A DNA stretch of 9,436 nt from Prevotellaceae bacterium (lineage in GTDB: Bacteria > Bacteroidota > Bacteroidia > Bacteroidales > UBA932). The notes beneath the pieces were generated by a model, which saw only the letters and a list, made by a program, of their open reading frames with translations, was not told the origin of the DNA and searched no databases. The position numbers were made by a program, and so were the translations under genes. The DNA lies in contig JAITVR010000011.1 of NCBI GenBank assembly GCA_031285695.1, positions 1-9,436 of the forward strand. Direction: 5' to 3'. Shown piece by piece: positions 1-8,100 of the stretch. Within the stretch, counting starts at the first letter, position 1, and every line of letters starts with the position of its first letter.

Positions 1-956
1 CCGCCGTAGCCAATAAAGTAAATGGCCGGAAGCGTAAGCGCCAACCCCAGCACGCCGGTGTAAATGCGCCCCTTGAGGCGTTTTTGTACCCACCTATCGG
101 ACATGTAACCGCCCACCAGCACGCCAACGAGCGAGGCCAGCGCCATGGTCATGGTGCTCAGCGGGCCGGCCTGCGACATATCCATGTTCAGCGTGTTGGA
201 GAATAGGGTGGGGAGCCAGTTTTTGGTAGCCCAGCCGGGCAGGCTCGGCGCCGAAAAGTAGAACAGAATTACCCAAAAAGCAATGCTGCCAAACAGCATG
301 GTAAGCCCCTTTCCTATTTGCGAAAGCTCGTACTTCATCGATTTTTTTTCGCCCGTGGCGGCGGCCTCCATCACGTAGGTTTTTTTCTCACGCAAAAAAG
401 CAATGAGCACCACGCTGTACAGCATGCCTATCAACCCAAACGATTGGAAGGTGAGCTGCCACGAGGTGTTGCTGGCCAACGTGGCGCCAAAGCCACCCAG
501 CGCCTGCCCCAGGTAAATGCCCGAGGTGTGCAGCCCAATGGCCAGCGAGCGCGTTTTTCCCTTGTGGTAGTCGGCTATGAGCGATAGGCCTGCGGGAACG
601 TAAAACGCCTCGCTAATGCCCATAATGGCGCGCAGCACGTACAGCTGCTCCATGTTTTGCGCGTAGCCCATCATTAGCGTTACGCCCGACCACACAAAGA
701 GGCTTACCACAATCAGCTTTTTGCGGTTGAGCCTATCGGCAATGATGCCCGAAATGGGGCTCATGAAGGCGTAAATCCACAGAAAAATGGCCATGAGCCG
801 CCCAAAGTTGGTGGCCGAAATGAGCTCGCTTATATCCTCCATCATGAAGGGGCGCATGGTCGAAAGCATTTGCCTATCAAGGTAGTTGAGCAGCGCCACC
901 ACCCACAGCATGCTTACCACCAGCCAGGGGTACGATTTTTTGTCGGTAAAAGACAT
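1..956 (-). CDS. MFS transporter, sugar-acid (ACS-like) type, C-terminus cut by window edge
   Basis: Inner-membrane major facilitator protein, probably a proton-coupled importer of an organic or sugar acid. Reading leftwards from the ATG at 956-954 there are 318 codons without a stop, and the gene leaves the window before its end. The first helix (about residues 11-27) ends in NYLDRQ (24-29), typical of the anion:cation symporter group of the superfamily. The cytoplasmic loop signature follows as ADRLNRKK (73-80), then a helix with RAIMGISEAF (109-118), and a second-half copy of the loop signature at SDRWVQKRLKGR (286-297). About eight hydrophobic segments are visible, so roughly four remain outside. 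The gene is divergent from the DapA/NanA-family aldolase, which suggests that it imports the aldolase's substrate; that link is inference. Exact substrate (sialate, hexuronate, rhamnonate or other) cannot be told from sequence. Confidence in the superfamily is high. Confidence 0.92.
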   Translation of the reverse strand, partial: MSFTDKKSYPWLVVSMLWVVALLNYLDRQMLSTMRPFMMEDISELISATNFGRLMAIFLWIYAFMSPISGIIADRLNRKKLIVVSLFVWSGVTLMMGYAQNMEQLYVLRAIMGISEAFYVPAGLSLIADYHKGKTRSLAIGLHTSGIYLGQALGGFGATLASNTSWQLTFQSFGLIGMLYSVVLIAFLREKKTYVMEAAATGEKKSMKYELSQIGKGLTMLFGSIAFWVILFYFSAPSLPGWATKNWLPTLFSNTLNMDMSQAGPLSTMTMALASLVGVLVGGYMSDRWVQKRLKGRIYTGVLGLALTLPAIYFIGYG

Positions 957-1002
957 AACGTTAAAATTTTTTTGTTGATAAAAACTCGTTTTTTGTGAAA
1001 AA

Positions 1003-1010
1003 CAAAGATA
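1003..1010 (-). promoter_or_regulatory. Candidate -7 box for the MFS transporter gene
   Basis: On the minus strand this reads TATCTTTG, an exact match to the Bacteroidota -7 pattern TAnnTTTG, about 47 bp upstream of the transporter start. A TTTG lies further upstream (minus-strand reading of 1024-1027), but only 13 bp separate it from the -7 box, shorter than the usual spacing near 19-21 bp. The call therefore rests on the -7 match and location. Confidence 0.35.
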
Positions 1011-1053
1011 GCAAAAAATGCTACAAAGGCTTACGCAGCTCTGCTTTTTTTAC

Positions 1054-1061
1054 TATATTTG
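1054..1061 (+). promoter_or_regulatory. Candidate -7 box for the aldolase-led operon
   Basis: The sequence TATATTTG fits the Bacteroidota -7 pattern TAnnTTTG, follows a T-rich stretch and lies 113 bp upstream of the aldolase start. The expected -33 TTTG is not seen; only a weak TTAC-like stretch occurs near 1031-1034. Transcription from here would give a leader of roughly 105 nt that contains the inverted repeat at 1078-1126. Confidence 0.45.
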
Positions 1062-1077
1062 TGCGCTGCATAAAAAA

Positions 1078-1126
1078 AAGAACAAAGAGCGAAGGAGCAA
1101 AGACGAAAAGACCAATCTTTGTTCTT
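1078..1126. repeat. 10-bp inverted repeat in the aldolase leader
   Basis: AAGAACAAAG (1078-1087) is perfectly complementary to CTTTGTTCTT (1117-1126), with 29 nt between. The interval is purine-rich with repeated AAAG/GAAG units. A second, imperfect pair (1102-1110 with 1132-1140) interleaves with it. No U-run follows the stem, so it is not a standard terminator. It may be a leader structure or a dispersed intergenic repeat. Confidence 0.5.
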
Positions 1127-1174
1127 GCAGTCCTTTTGTCATTAATCCGTATAAACTTTTAATTTTATAAAAAA

Positions 1175-2077
1175 ATGAATCAGCCACTCAAAGGAATTGT
1201 TCCACCCTTGGTAACGCCCATGCTCAACAGCACAACGATTGATGTTGAAGGCTTGGAGCGATTGATTAACCACATTATCGGCGGCGGCGTGCACGGCCTG
1301 TTTGTGCTCGGCACCACCGGCGAGGCGCAAAGCCTCAGCTACGCCATGCGCCGGCAAATGATTGAGCTTACCTGCAAGTTTGCCAACGGCCGCGTGCCCG
1401 TGCTGGTGGGCATTACCGATACCTCGATGGAGGAAAGCGTAACCCTGGCAAAGTTTGCTGCGCAAAACGGCGCATCGGCAGTGGTGTCGGCGCACCCGTA
1501 CTACTACGCAGCGGCGCAGCCCGAGCAAATTTACTTCTACCAGCGCTTAGCCGACCAGCTTCCGCTGCCGCTATTTTTGTACAACATGCCCTCGCACACC
1601 AAGGTAATTTTTGAGCCTGCAACGGTGCGAAAATTAGCAGAGCACAAAAATATTATTGGGCTAAAAGACAGTTCGGCCAACGGAACCTACTTCCAAAAGC
1701 TGTGCTACGAGCTGCGCGATGTAAAAGATTTTACCCTGCTTGTTGGCCCCGAAGAAATGATGGCCGAAACCGTGCTGCTTGGCGGACATGGCGGCGTAAA
1801 CGGCGGTGCAAATATTTTCCCCAAGCTGTACGTTGACCTGTACAACGCAGCTGTGGCGCGCGATTTTGAAAAAATAAACCTGCTGCACGAAAAGGTAATG
1901 CAAATAAGCAAGCTCATTTACGGCGTAGGAAAATACGGCTCAAGCTACCTCAAAGGTGTGAAGTGCGCCCTTTCGCTCAAGGGCATTTGCAGCGGCTACC
2001 TCATCGAACCCTACGAGGAATTTAAAGCACCCGAACGCGAAATTATTAAGAAAGCGTTAGAAACAATTGGACTATAA
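1175..2077 (+). CDS. DapA/NanA-family class I aldolase (2-keto-3-deoxy acid lyase-like)
   Basis: Cytoplasmic TIM-barrel aldolase of 300 residues, normal length for the dihydrodipicolinate synthase / N-acetylneuraminate lyase superfamily. Visible family marks are the pyruvate-carboxylate loop GTTGE (46-50), the catalytic Tyr136 in LYNMP, the Schiff-base Lys164 in GLKDSS, and the glycine-rich GGHGGVNGGAN (203-213). Such enzymes bind pyruvate as an imine on the lysine and make or break a C-C bond to an aldehyde. The position of the E. coli NanA glycerol-tail motif GYDE reads GPEE (191-194), so sialic acid is not assured. With a divergent sugar-acid transporter and exported glycosidases downstream, a catabolic lyase for a 2-keto-3-deoxy sugar acid is more likely than lysine biosynthesis. 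Alternatives are KDG, Kdo-type or 2-keto-3-deoxyrhamnonate aldolase. The start is an ATG in an A-rich context; no better upstream start is seen. Confidence 0.88.
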   Translation: MNQPLKGIVPPLVTPMLNSTTIDVEGLERLINHIIGGGVHGLFVLGTTGEAQSLSYAMRRQMIELTCKFANGRVPVLVGITDTSMEESVTLAKFAAQNGASAVVSAHPYYYAAAQPEQIYFYQRLADQLPLPLFLYNMPSHTKVIFEPATVRKLAEHKNIIGLKDSSANGTYFQKLCYELRDVKDFTLLVGPEEMMAETVLLGGHGGVNGGANIFPKLYVDLYNAAVARDFEKINLLHEKVMQISKLIYGVGKYGSSYLKGVKCALSLKGICSGYLIEPYEEFKAPEREIIKKALETIGL

Positions 2078-2195
2078 AATCTCTGTGTTTCTCGGTGTCA
2101 ACTTCGTGTTTCTCGGTGTGATTTTTTTGTTACACAGAGAAACACAAAGGATAAAGAAAGAGTTTCACAGAGGAGTATTAAATTTGCTTATCAAC
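2078..2195. other. Intergenic spacer holding repeated 18-mers
   Basis: This 118-bp gap is the longest within the plus-strand gene row. Most of it consists of three copies of an 18-bp repeat plus a partial fourth (CACAGAG at 2166-2172). A TAAATTTG at 2179-2186 fits the TAnnTTTG pattern, but it would leave almost no leader before the ATG at 2196, so I do not call it a promoter. An open frame from 2067 runs through the gap in phase with the glycosidase, but its extension lacks sense as a protein start. Confidence 0.6.
2081..2149. repeat. Three 18-bp repeat units, two direct and one inverted
   Basis: Units lie at 2081-2098 and 2102-2119 (consensus CTYYGTGTTTCTCGGTGT) and, inverted, at 2132-2149, whose complement reads CTTTGTGTTTCTCTGTGT. 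Units two and three can pair at 16 of 18 positions around a 12-nt T-rich loop, giving a strong hairpin in the transcript between aldolase and glycosidase. No U-run follows, so terminator function is doubtful. Similar CTTTGTG-rich intergenic repeats occur in many Bacteroidota genomes, so this may be a dispersed element. Confidence 0.7.
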
Positions 2196-3761
2196 ATGAA
2201 AAAACATTTTTTGCTTTTAGCAGCAACCGTACTTTGCACAGCAGTTTTTGCACAAAAAAAACTCTCGCCTGCTGTTCTCAACCCCAATGATTACAAGCAT
2301 TACGCGGATTACTTCAACCGCATGGAGGACGAAAATGTGGCGCAGGCTGTTCCCAACGCGCAGTCGTGGGATTTTTTGCAAAACAACATTCCGCTCTTCG
2401 CCTGTCCGCAGGATAATTTTGAGCAGATGTACTACTTCCGCTGGTGGTCGGTGCGCAAGCACTTGAAGCAAACGCCCGAGGGCTACGTGTTCACCGAATT
2501 TTTGGTCAACCGCAACTACGCCGACAAGTACAACATGATAAGCAGCGGCTTGGGTCACCACGTTTTTGAGCTGCGCTGGCTGCACGAGCAAAAGTACTTG
2601 AACGACTACCTGCACCAGTGGTATCGCGGCAACGAGGGCAAGCCCATGAAGCGTTTGAGCGCCTTCAGCAGCTGGACGGCGTATGCCATGATGAACCGCT
2701 ACTTTGTAAATTTAGACAGCAAATATTTTACCGATATGCTGCCCGATTTGCAGGCCGAATACGCCATGTGGGAGCGCGATAAACGTTTCTCAAAAGGCTT
2801 GTTTTGGCAGTTCGATGTGCGCGATGCCATGGAGGAAACCATTAGCGGCGCGCGGCGCGAAAAGAATGCGCGCCCCAGCATCAACAGTTACATGTACGGC
2901 AACGCGCAGGCTATTGCATTTGCTGCAAATATGGCGGGAAACAAAAATGTGGAGAAATTATTTTTGGCAAAAGCCGACACCATAAAAAATTTGACAGAGC
3001 AAAAGTTGTGGAGCTCGCAAATGAATTTTTTTGAAACGCTAAAGCAGCCCGATACCTTTGCGCATGTGCGCGAGGCCATAGGCTTTATGCCCTGGTACAC
3101 CAACATGGTAAGCGCCAATACCAAGTACAACGCAGCGTGGCTGCAAGTGCAGGACGAAGCGGGATTTCTTGCGCCCTACGGCCTGACTACCGCCGAGCGT
3201 CGTCACCCGCGCTTTCGTGCAAACGGCAACTGCCGCACCATGCTGGGCAAGGAGTGCAAGTGCGAGTGGGACGGCGCCATTTGGCCCTTTGCCAGCTCGC
3301 AAACCATGACCGGCTTAGCCAACTTTATGAACGCGCAAAAGCAAGATGTGATAACAGATTCTGCGTATTTTCGTTTAATGGAATTATACGTAGAAGCGCA
3401 GTACCACCGCGGCCGCCCGTACGTGGGCGAGTACCAAGATGAGGTAACGGGCTACTGGCTCAAGGGCGACCAAGAGCGCAGCCGCTACTACAACCACTCC
3501 ACCTTTGCCGACCTGGTTATTACAGGCCTTGTGGGTTTGCGTCCGCGCCCCGATAATACGATTGAAGTAAACCCGCTTATTCCGCAGGATAAATGGGATT
3601 GGTTTTGCTTAGATAATATTTTGTATCACGGAAAAATAGTAACCATTGTTTGGGATAAAACAGGCGAAAAATTCAACAAGGGAAAAGGTTTCCGGGTGCT
3701 GGTTGACGGAAAAGAAATTGCAAAATCGGAGAAGTTGGAAAAGCTGACAGGAAAAATTTAG
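2196..3761 (+). CDS. Exported MGH1-like glycoside hydrolase, (alpha/alpha)6 barrel
   Basis: A 521-residue exported protein. I chose the ATG at 2196 over the upstream in-frame ATG at 2067 because it starts a clean signal peptide (Lys-Lys, hydrophobic core, cleavage after VFA before Gln20), while the longer form overlaps the aldolase end and reads through the repeat spacer. There is no lipobox Cys, so a soluble periplasmic protein is expected. The body resembles the mannosylglycerate-hydrolase-like (MGH1-like, GH63-related) domain: FDVRDAMEE (206-214), CEWDGAIWPFASS (356-368), GEYQDE (411-416), then a C-terminal beta region with PLIPQDKWDWF. Acidic residues D210, D359, E412 and D415 are catalytic candidates by motif only. 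It should hydrolyse an alpha-linked sugar by inversion, but family members of this type are largely uncharacterised, so the substrate is unknown. The next start follows after 6 bp. Confidence 0.85.
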   Translation: MKKHFLLLAATVLCTAVFAQKKLSPAVLNPNDYKHYADYFNRMEDENVAQAVPNAQSWDFLQNNIPLFACPQDNFEQMYYFRWWSVRKHLKQTPEGYVFTEFLVNRNYADKYNMISSGLGHHVFELRWLHEQKYLNDYLHQWYRGNEGKPMKRLSAFSSWTAYAMMNRYFVNLDSKYFTDMLPDLQAEYAMWERDKRFSKGLFWQFDVRDAMEETISGARREKNARPSINSYMYGNAQAIAFAANMAGNKNVEKLFLAKADTIKNLTEQKLWSSQMNFFETLKQPDTFAHVREAIGFMPWYTNMVSANTKYNAAWLQVQDEAGFLAPYGLTTAERRHPRFRANGNCRTMLGKECKCEWDGAIWPFASSQTMTGLANFMNAQKQDVITDSAYFRLMELYVEAQYHRGRPYVGEYQDEVTGYWLKGDQERSRYYNHSTFADLVITGLVGLRPRPDNTIEVNPLIPQDKWDWFCLDNILYHGKIVTIVWDKTGEKFNKGKGFRVLVDGKEIAKSEKLEKLTGKI

Positions 3762-3767
3762 CGCACA

Positions 3768-4079
3768 ATGAAAATAACGGTAAGAAATAGGTTGGTGCTA
3801 TGGAAAGGCGTTGCAAGGCGCAGCATCACGTATTTCTTGCGGAAAAAGTACATTGAAAAAAGCTGCGCAAATCGTCGCGGCAGCTGCGCAAGATGTGGGG
3901 CGTGCTGCAAGCTTGCATTCACAGCGTGTCCCTACTTAAAAGTCGAAAACGGTCTGTATTCTTGTGCAAAGCATACCGGCTTTAGACCGCCAAATTGCTC
4001 AATATTTCCAATAGATGCGCGGGATATTAGCGATAGAAATATTATTTCAAAAAAACCGTGCGGCTACTATTTTGAGTAA
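3768..4079 (+). CDS. CxxCxxCC-type zinc/iron-chelating domain protein (YkgJ-like)
   Basis: A small 103-residue cytoplasmic protein with nine cysteines. The core is C40-x2-C43-x2-C46-C47, followed by C54 (ACPYL), C66 (YSCAKH), C77 in RPPNCSIFPID and C98 near the end. This spacing matches the putative zinc- or iron-chelating domain family (UPF0153/YkgJ, PF03692), whose biochemical role is not established. The N-terminal 35 residues are strongly basic. No signal peptide or membrane segment is seen. Its start lies 6 bp after the glycosidase stop, so it is probably co-transcribed, although nothing ties it to glycan breakdown. The ATG at 3768 is the only reasonable start. Confidence 0.8.
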   Translation: MKITVRNRLVLWKGVARRSITYFLRKKYIEKSCANRRGSCARCGACCKLAFTACPYLKVENGLYSCAKHTGFRPPNCSIFPIDARDISDRNIISKKPCGYYFE

Positions 4080-4100
4080 ATATTTTTAGCATTAACGTTG

Positions 4101-4568
4101 ATGATTACCTACAGAAAAGCCACCTTGCACGATGCAGAAAAGCTTGCGAAAATACGCAGCATTTTTTTGCGCGAAGCAAGCAATGTATTTTCCGAAAGTG
4201 AAAAAAATAGCGTTGAGCAGGCCAACTTTGAGTACTTTAAAAAAGCGCTCTGCGACAATTCGTTTGTAGCGTGGCTTGCGCTCGATGGCGAGGAAATTGT
4301 GGCAACAAGCGGCGTGAGTTTTTCGGCAGAGCCGCCTTCGTTCAAAGTGCCCAACGGAAAAGTTGCCTACATTATGAACATGTACACTTTTCCAACGCAC
4401 CGCAAGCGGGGAATTGCAACGGAATTATTTACGAAAATTGTTGAGGAAGCGAAGCTGCTTGGCTGCAAAAAAATAACGCTAAGCGCAACCGACATGGGGC
4501 GCCCGCTTTACGAAAAATATGGATTTAAAGATGCGCATAATAACATGGTTTACCTTTGCCAAGTGTAG
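4101..4568 (+). CDS. GNAT-family N-acetyltransferase
   Basis: A 155-residue single-domain GNAT protein. It transfers an acetyl group from acetyl-CoA to an amine on an unknown small molecule or protein. The acetyl-CoA-binding motif A is clear: strand AYIMNMYT, then RKRGIA (RxxGxA, residues 101-106) leading into a helix, and a C-terminal SATDMGRPLYEKYGFK typical of the final strand-helix. I start at the ATG at 4101; a TTG immediately before it, at 4098, would add one residue and is less likely. The gap from the Cys-rich gene is 21 bp and to the next gene 9 bp. The acceptor substrate cannot be predicted. Confidence 0.88.
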   Translation: MITYRKATLHDAEKLAKIRSIFLREASNVFSESEKNSVEQANFEYFKKALCDNSFVAWLALDGEEIVATSGVSFSAEPPSFKVPNGKVAYIMNMYTFPTHRKRGIATELFTKIVEEAKLLGCKKITLSATDMGRPLYEKYGFKDAHNNMVYLCQV

Positions 4569-4577
4569 TAAATTTTA

Positions 4578-5144
4578 ATGAACGAGGTAATTACATATAG
4601 CGCAGATGGAGTAGAAAACTTTCCGGTTTTGATAGACCAAGAAACCATTTGGCTGACACAAGCGCAAATTGCGGAGCTATTTGGAACTAAAAGGCCGGCA
4701 ATAACGAAGCACTTGGGTAATATATACGCTTCGGGAGAGTTGAGGGAAAATTCAACTTGTTCCGAAATGGAACAAGTTCGAAAAGAAGGTGGGCGCACAA
4801 TTCGGCGACAAATAGAGCGGTACAACTTAGATGCAATTATTGCGGTAGGTTATCGGGTAAATAGCATGAGGGCTACACAATTTCGTATGTGGGCAACAAA
4901 TGTGCTGAGAGAGCATTTGCTCAAGGGCTATACGGTCAAGCAGCCTGTAAGCGTGGAGCAGCTGAGTGGTATTAAAGATGAAATTCAAGAACTCGCCAAT
5001 GAGGTAAAGGAAATGCTAAAGCGACAAGATAATATGGACTCTTTTGTTTATGAAGAATTTGGTCGAGTGTACGAAATTATTAGTAGTATCACGGAACAAA
5101 AAAAGCGGCAGGAATCGCAGCCACGAAGAAGAATAGGATTTTAA
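4578..5144 (+). CDS. RhuM-family protein, short form
   Basis: A 188-residue protein of the virulence RhuM family (PF13310), named after a Salmonella pathogenicity-island gene of unresolved function. The N-terminus has a winged-helix-like segment, WLTQAQIAELFG (25-36) followed by AITKHL, suggesting DNA binding. The family core is NLDAIIAVGYRVNS (83-96) then FRMWATNVLREHLLKGY (102-118). Residues about 128-176 form a probable coiled coil, and the end is basic (RRRIGF). Many relatives are nearer 300 residues or more, so this is a short form lacking the usual C-terminal part; no remnant of one follows, since the fusion gene starts 21 bp later. The 3' part is AT-rich (41 G+C of 120 bases at 4981-5100) compared with the glycosidase genes. 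RhuM genes tend to sit in variable, mobile or defence-rich regions, so acquisition by transfer is plausible but unproven. Confidence 0.86.
   Translation: MNEVITYSADGVENFPVLIDQETIWLTQAQIAELFGTKRPAITKHLGNIYASGELRENSTCSEMEQVRKEGGRTIRRQIERYNLDAIIAVGYRVNSMRATQFRMWATNVLREHLLKGYTVKQPVSVEQLSGIKDEIQELANEVKEMLKRQDNMDSFVYEEFGRVYEIISSITEQKKRQESQPRRRIGF
4754..4778. repeat. Perfect 10-bp inverted repeat inside the RhuM gene
   Basis: AACTTGTTCC (4754-4763) and GGAACAAGTT (4769-4778) are exact complements around a 5-nt loop. The repeat lies within the coding region for the segment between the winged-helix-like part and the RhuM core. It could be a hairpin in the mRNA or a binding site for the dimeric product itself; neither can be shown from sequence. 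Confidence 0.6.
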
Positions 5145-5165
5145 ATTTCAAAAAAACTATACAAT

Positions 5166-8100
5166 ATGAAAAAAATTTCGACACTTTTACTTGCCGCCTT
5201 GCTCAGCATTGGCGCGTACGCGCAGGTGGATTGGAAGGCGCAGTGGATTGGCCTCGACAAAGCCTTTGCGTGGGACGTTGAGGATTCGCACTCGCGGCTT
5301 TCGGCGCGCTATTTGCGCAAGGAATTTGACTTGAAAAAAGAAGTTAAATCCGCCAAAGTTTCGCTCGTTGGGCTTGGACTTTACGAGCTGTACATCAACG
5401 GCGAAAAGATTGACGACCACGTGCTTGCACCCACGCCAACCGACTACAACAAGAGCGTAAAGTACAACGAATTTGATGTTACGGCGCAGGTAAAAAAAGG
5501 CAAAAATGCGGTTGGCGTAATCCTCGGCACGGGGCACTACTACAACAACAGGCAAAATACCAAGCTGCACAAGCACAAACTTTTTGGCTACCCCAAATTA
5601 CTTTTGCAGCTGGAAATTACCTTTGCCGACGGCGCAAAGCAAACCGTTGTGAGCGACCAAACTTGGCGCCTTACCAACGATGGCGCCATTCGCTCCACCA
5701 ACGATTACGATGGCGAAATTTACGATGCCACAAAGGAATTTCCCAGCTGGACAAAAGTTGGTTTTAACGATAAAAAATGGCTGAAACCGGAATTGGTAAA
5801 AGCTCCTACGGGCGAAATTTCTTTGCAAAAAAATCCGAACATGAAGGTAATGCAAACGCTCGAACCCAAAAGCATTTCGCACTTGGCCGGCGATACCTTT
5901 ATTATGGACATGGGGCAAAATATGGTGGGCTGGCTACAGTTTACCGCACGTGGCGGCAAGCGCGGACAAAAAATTTCGCTACGCTTTGCCGAAACGCTCG
6001 ATACCACAGGTCGCCTAAAAACGATAAATCTGCGCAGCGCACAGCAGCACGATATTTACACCATGAAGGGCGATGCAACCGAAACGTGGGAGCCGCGCTT
6101 TGTTACGCACGGTTTTCGCTTTGCCGAAGTGGTAGGATTCCCGCAAAAGCCCGAGGTAAAAGATTTCGTGGGAAAAGTTGTTTATGACGAAATGGAAACC
6201 ATCGGCGCGTTTGAAAGCTCAAATGCGACCCTAAATCAAATAGTGAAAAATGCATGGTGGGGAATTTCGGGCAACTACAAGGGAATACCGCTCGACTGTC
6301 CGCAGCGCGACGAGCGCCAGCCTTGGCTTGGCGACCACGCCGTGGGTTCGATTGGTGAAAGTTTTTTGTTTGACAATAAGTTGCTGTACGAAAAATGGCT
6401 CGACGATATTCGCGACACGCAAAGGGATTCGGGACCGATTTCGGACATTGCTCCGGCGTACTACATGACCTACTTTAGCGACAACATGACGTGGACTTCG
6501 GCGTACTTTATGGTGGCCGACATGCTGTGGAAGCAGTTTGGCGAAACGGAGCCTATCGCTCGCCATTATCCCTACATGAAAAAGTGGCTTAACTACATGA
6601 AAAAGTACATGACTCCCGAGTATATCGTAACAAAGGACAAGTACGGCGACTGGTGCGTTCCGCCCGAGGCAAAGGAGCTTATTCACTCGCAAGACCCTGC
6701 GCGCAAAACCGATGGTCAGTTGATAGCTACCGCCTACTACTACAAGCTGCTGCACATGATGATGCAGTTTGCCCCGCTTGCCGATGCACGCGATGATGTG
6801 CGCGAGTTTGCACCGCTTGCCGAGAATATCAAAAAGGCATTCAACAAGAAATTTTACAACGAAGAAAAAGGTTTTTACGGAAATAATTCGGTAACCTCAA
6901 ACCTGCTTCCGCTGGCCTTTGGCATGGTGGAAAGGCAGAACGAAAACCGCGTTTTTCAAAGCATGCTGAGCAAAATTGCGGAAAATAAAATGCACATTTC
7001 CACCGGCGTAATCGGTACACAGTGGCTTATGCGCGAGCTCACCAAGCGCGGTCGCGCCGATGTGGCTTACACCATTGCTTCGCAAAAAACATACCCGGGC
7101 TGGGGCTACATGGTAGAGAGCGGCGCCACCACCATTTGGGAGTTGTGGAACGGCGACACCGCAAGCCCCAAAATGAATTCGCACAACCACGTTATGGCGC
7201 TCGGCGATTTGCTCACCTGGGTTTTTGAAGATTTGGCGGGTATAAAATCTCACCCTACTTACAAAGGTTTCCGCTGGCTGTGGATGCAGCCGCACCCCAC
7301 CGAGGATTTGAATTTTGTGAAGGCCTCGTACAAAACGCCCAATGGAATAGCGAAGAGCGAATGGAAGTTGGACAAAGGAAATTTCACGTGGAAAATTACC
7401 ATTCCGAAGGATAGCCGCGCCAATATTTTAGTTCCCGCAAAATCAGTTGAAGATATAAAGCTCAACGGACAAATGCCTTTGAACATGAAGGCGGCAGGCG
7501 TAAAATTTGTGCGCTACGAAAAAGGTCGCGTAAATTTGGAGTTGCCTGCAGGCGATTACACCGTTGAGTGCCTTTACGGCGTGGCGCAAGACCGCTGGAA
7601 AAAAGGCGTAGAGGTTGACGAATTTATTTTTGAAAAAACTTCATTCCCCGAAAGTCACGCCGCAACCATTGCGCTCAACAAAGATGGAAATCTTATTGCC
7701 TCTTGGTTTGGCGGCACTAAGGAGCGCAATCCCGATGTGTGCATTTGGACAAGCACGCGCGTTAACGGCAAGTGGTCGGAGCCCGTAAATGTGGCAAACG
7801 GCATAGTAAACGACACGCTGCGCTACGCAACTTGGAACCCGGTTTTGTACCAAGTTCCGAACGGCGAATTGCAGCTGTACTATAAGGTTGGTCCCAATGT
7901 TGCAGGTTGGGTAGGCAAAGTAATTCGCTCGCAGGACGGCGGAAAAACTTGGTCGAAACCCGAAGATTTGCCCGAAGGATTTTTAGGCCCCATTAAAAAT
8001 AAACCTGTAATGCTGAAGGACGGCCGACTGATTGCACCTTCGAGCCGCGAAGGTAAAGGCGGCTGGCGCACGCTGCTTGAGGAGAGCAAGGACAAGGGAA

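Larger units (their letters stand above)
957..1174. other. Divergent intergenic region between transporter and aldolase
   Basis: AT-rich spacer of 218 bp separating two divergent start codons. No credible ORF or RNA gene was seen. It carries a candidate -7 box for each direction and a 10-bp inverted repeat in the aldolase leader. Neither start codon has a clear Shine-Dalgarno site; both are preceded by A/T-rich sequence, as is usual in Bacteroidota. A shared operator could lie here, but I see no symmetrical site between the two promoter candidates. Confidence 0.7.

Noticed and set aside
1142..1528. Minus-strand ORF of 128 codons opposite the aldolase
   Set aside because: It is antisense to a clear aldolase gene and its translation shows no recognisable domain; it is a shadow of the coding strand's composition.
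2102..2149. Rho-independent terminator after the aldolase
   Set aside because: The stem is long but followed by A-rich sequence rather than a run of T on the coding strand.
2179..2186. TAAATTTG as a promoter for the MGH1-like glycosidase
   Set aside because: It matches TAnnTTTG but lies 9 bp before the start codon and has no convincing -33 TTTG, so a leader of only a few bases would result.
2067..2195. In-frame N-terminal extension of the MGH1-like glycosidase from an ATG at 2067
   Set aside because: It overlaps the aldolase end, reads through the repeat array, and would bury the clear signal peptide that starts at 2196.
4098..4100. TTG start for the GNAT gene
   Set aside because: The very next codon is ATG, which is the stronger start and loses nothing of the domain.
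5777..6187. Plus-strand ORF of 136 codons in another frame
   Set aside because: It overlaps the GH78 coding frame completely and looks like out-of-frame translation.
6231..6755. Minus-strand ORF of 174 codons opposite the GH78 module
   Set aside because: It lies fully antisense to conserved rhamnosidase motifs, including the catalytic segment, and shows no domain signal.
7570..7660. Separate gene start for the propeller module
   Set aside because: No in-frame ATG, GTG-led signal peptide or stop codon lies at the junction; the frame continues directly from the GH78 module.
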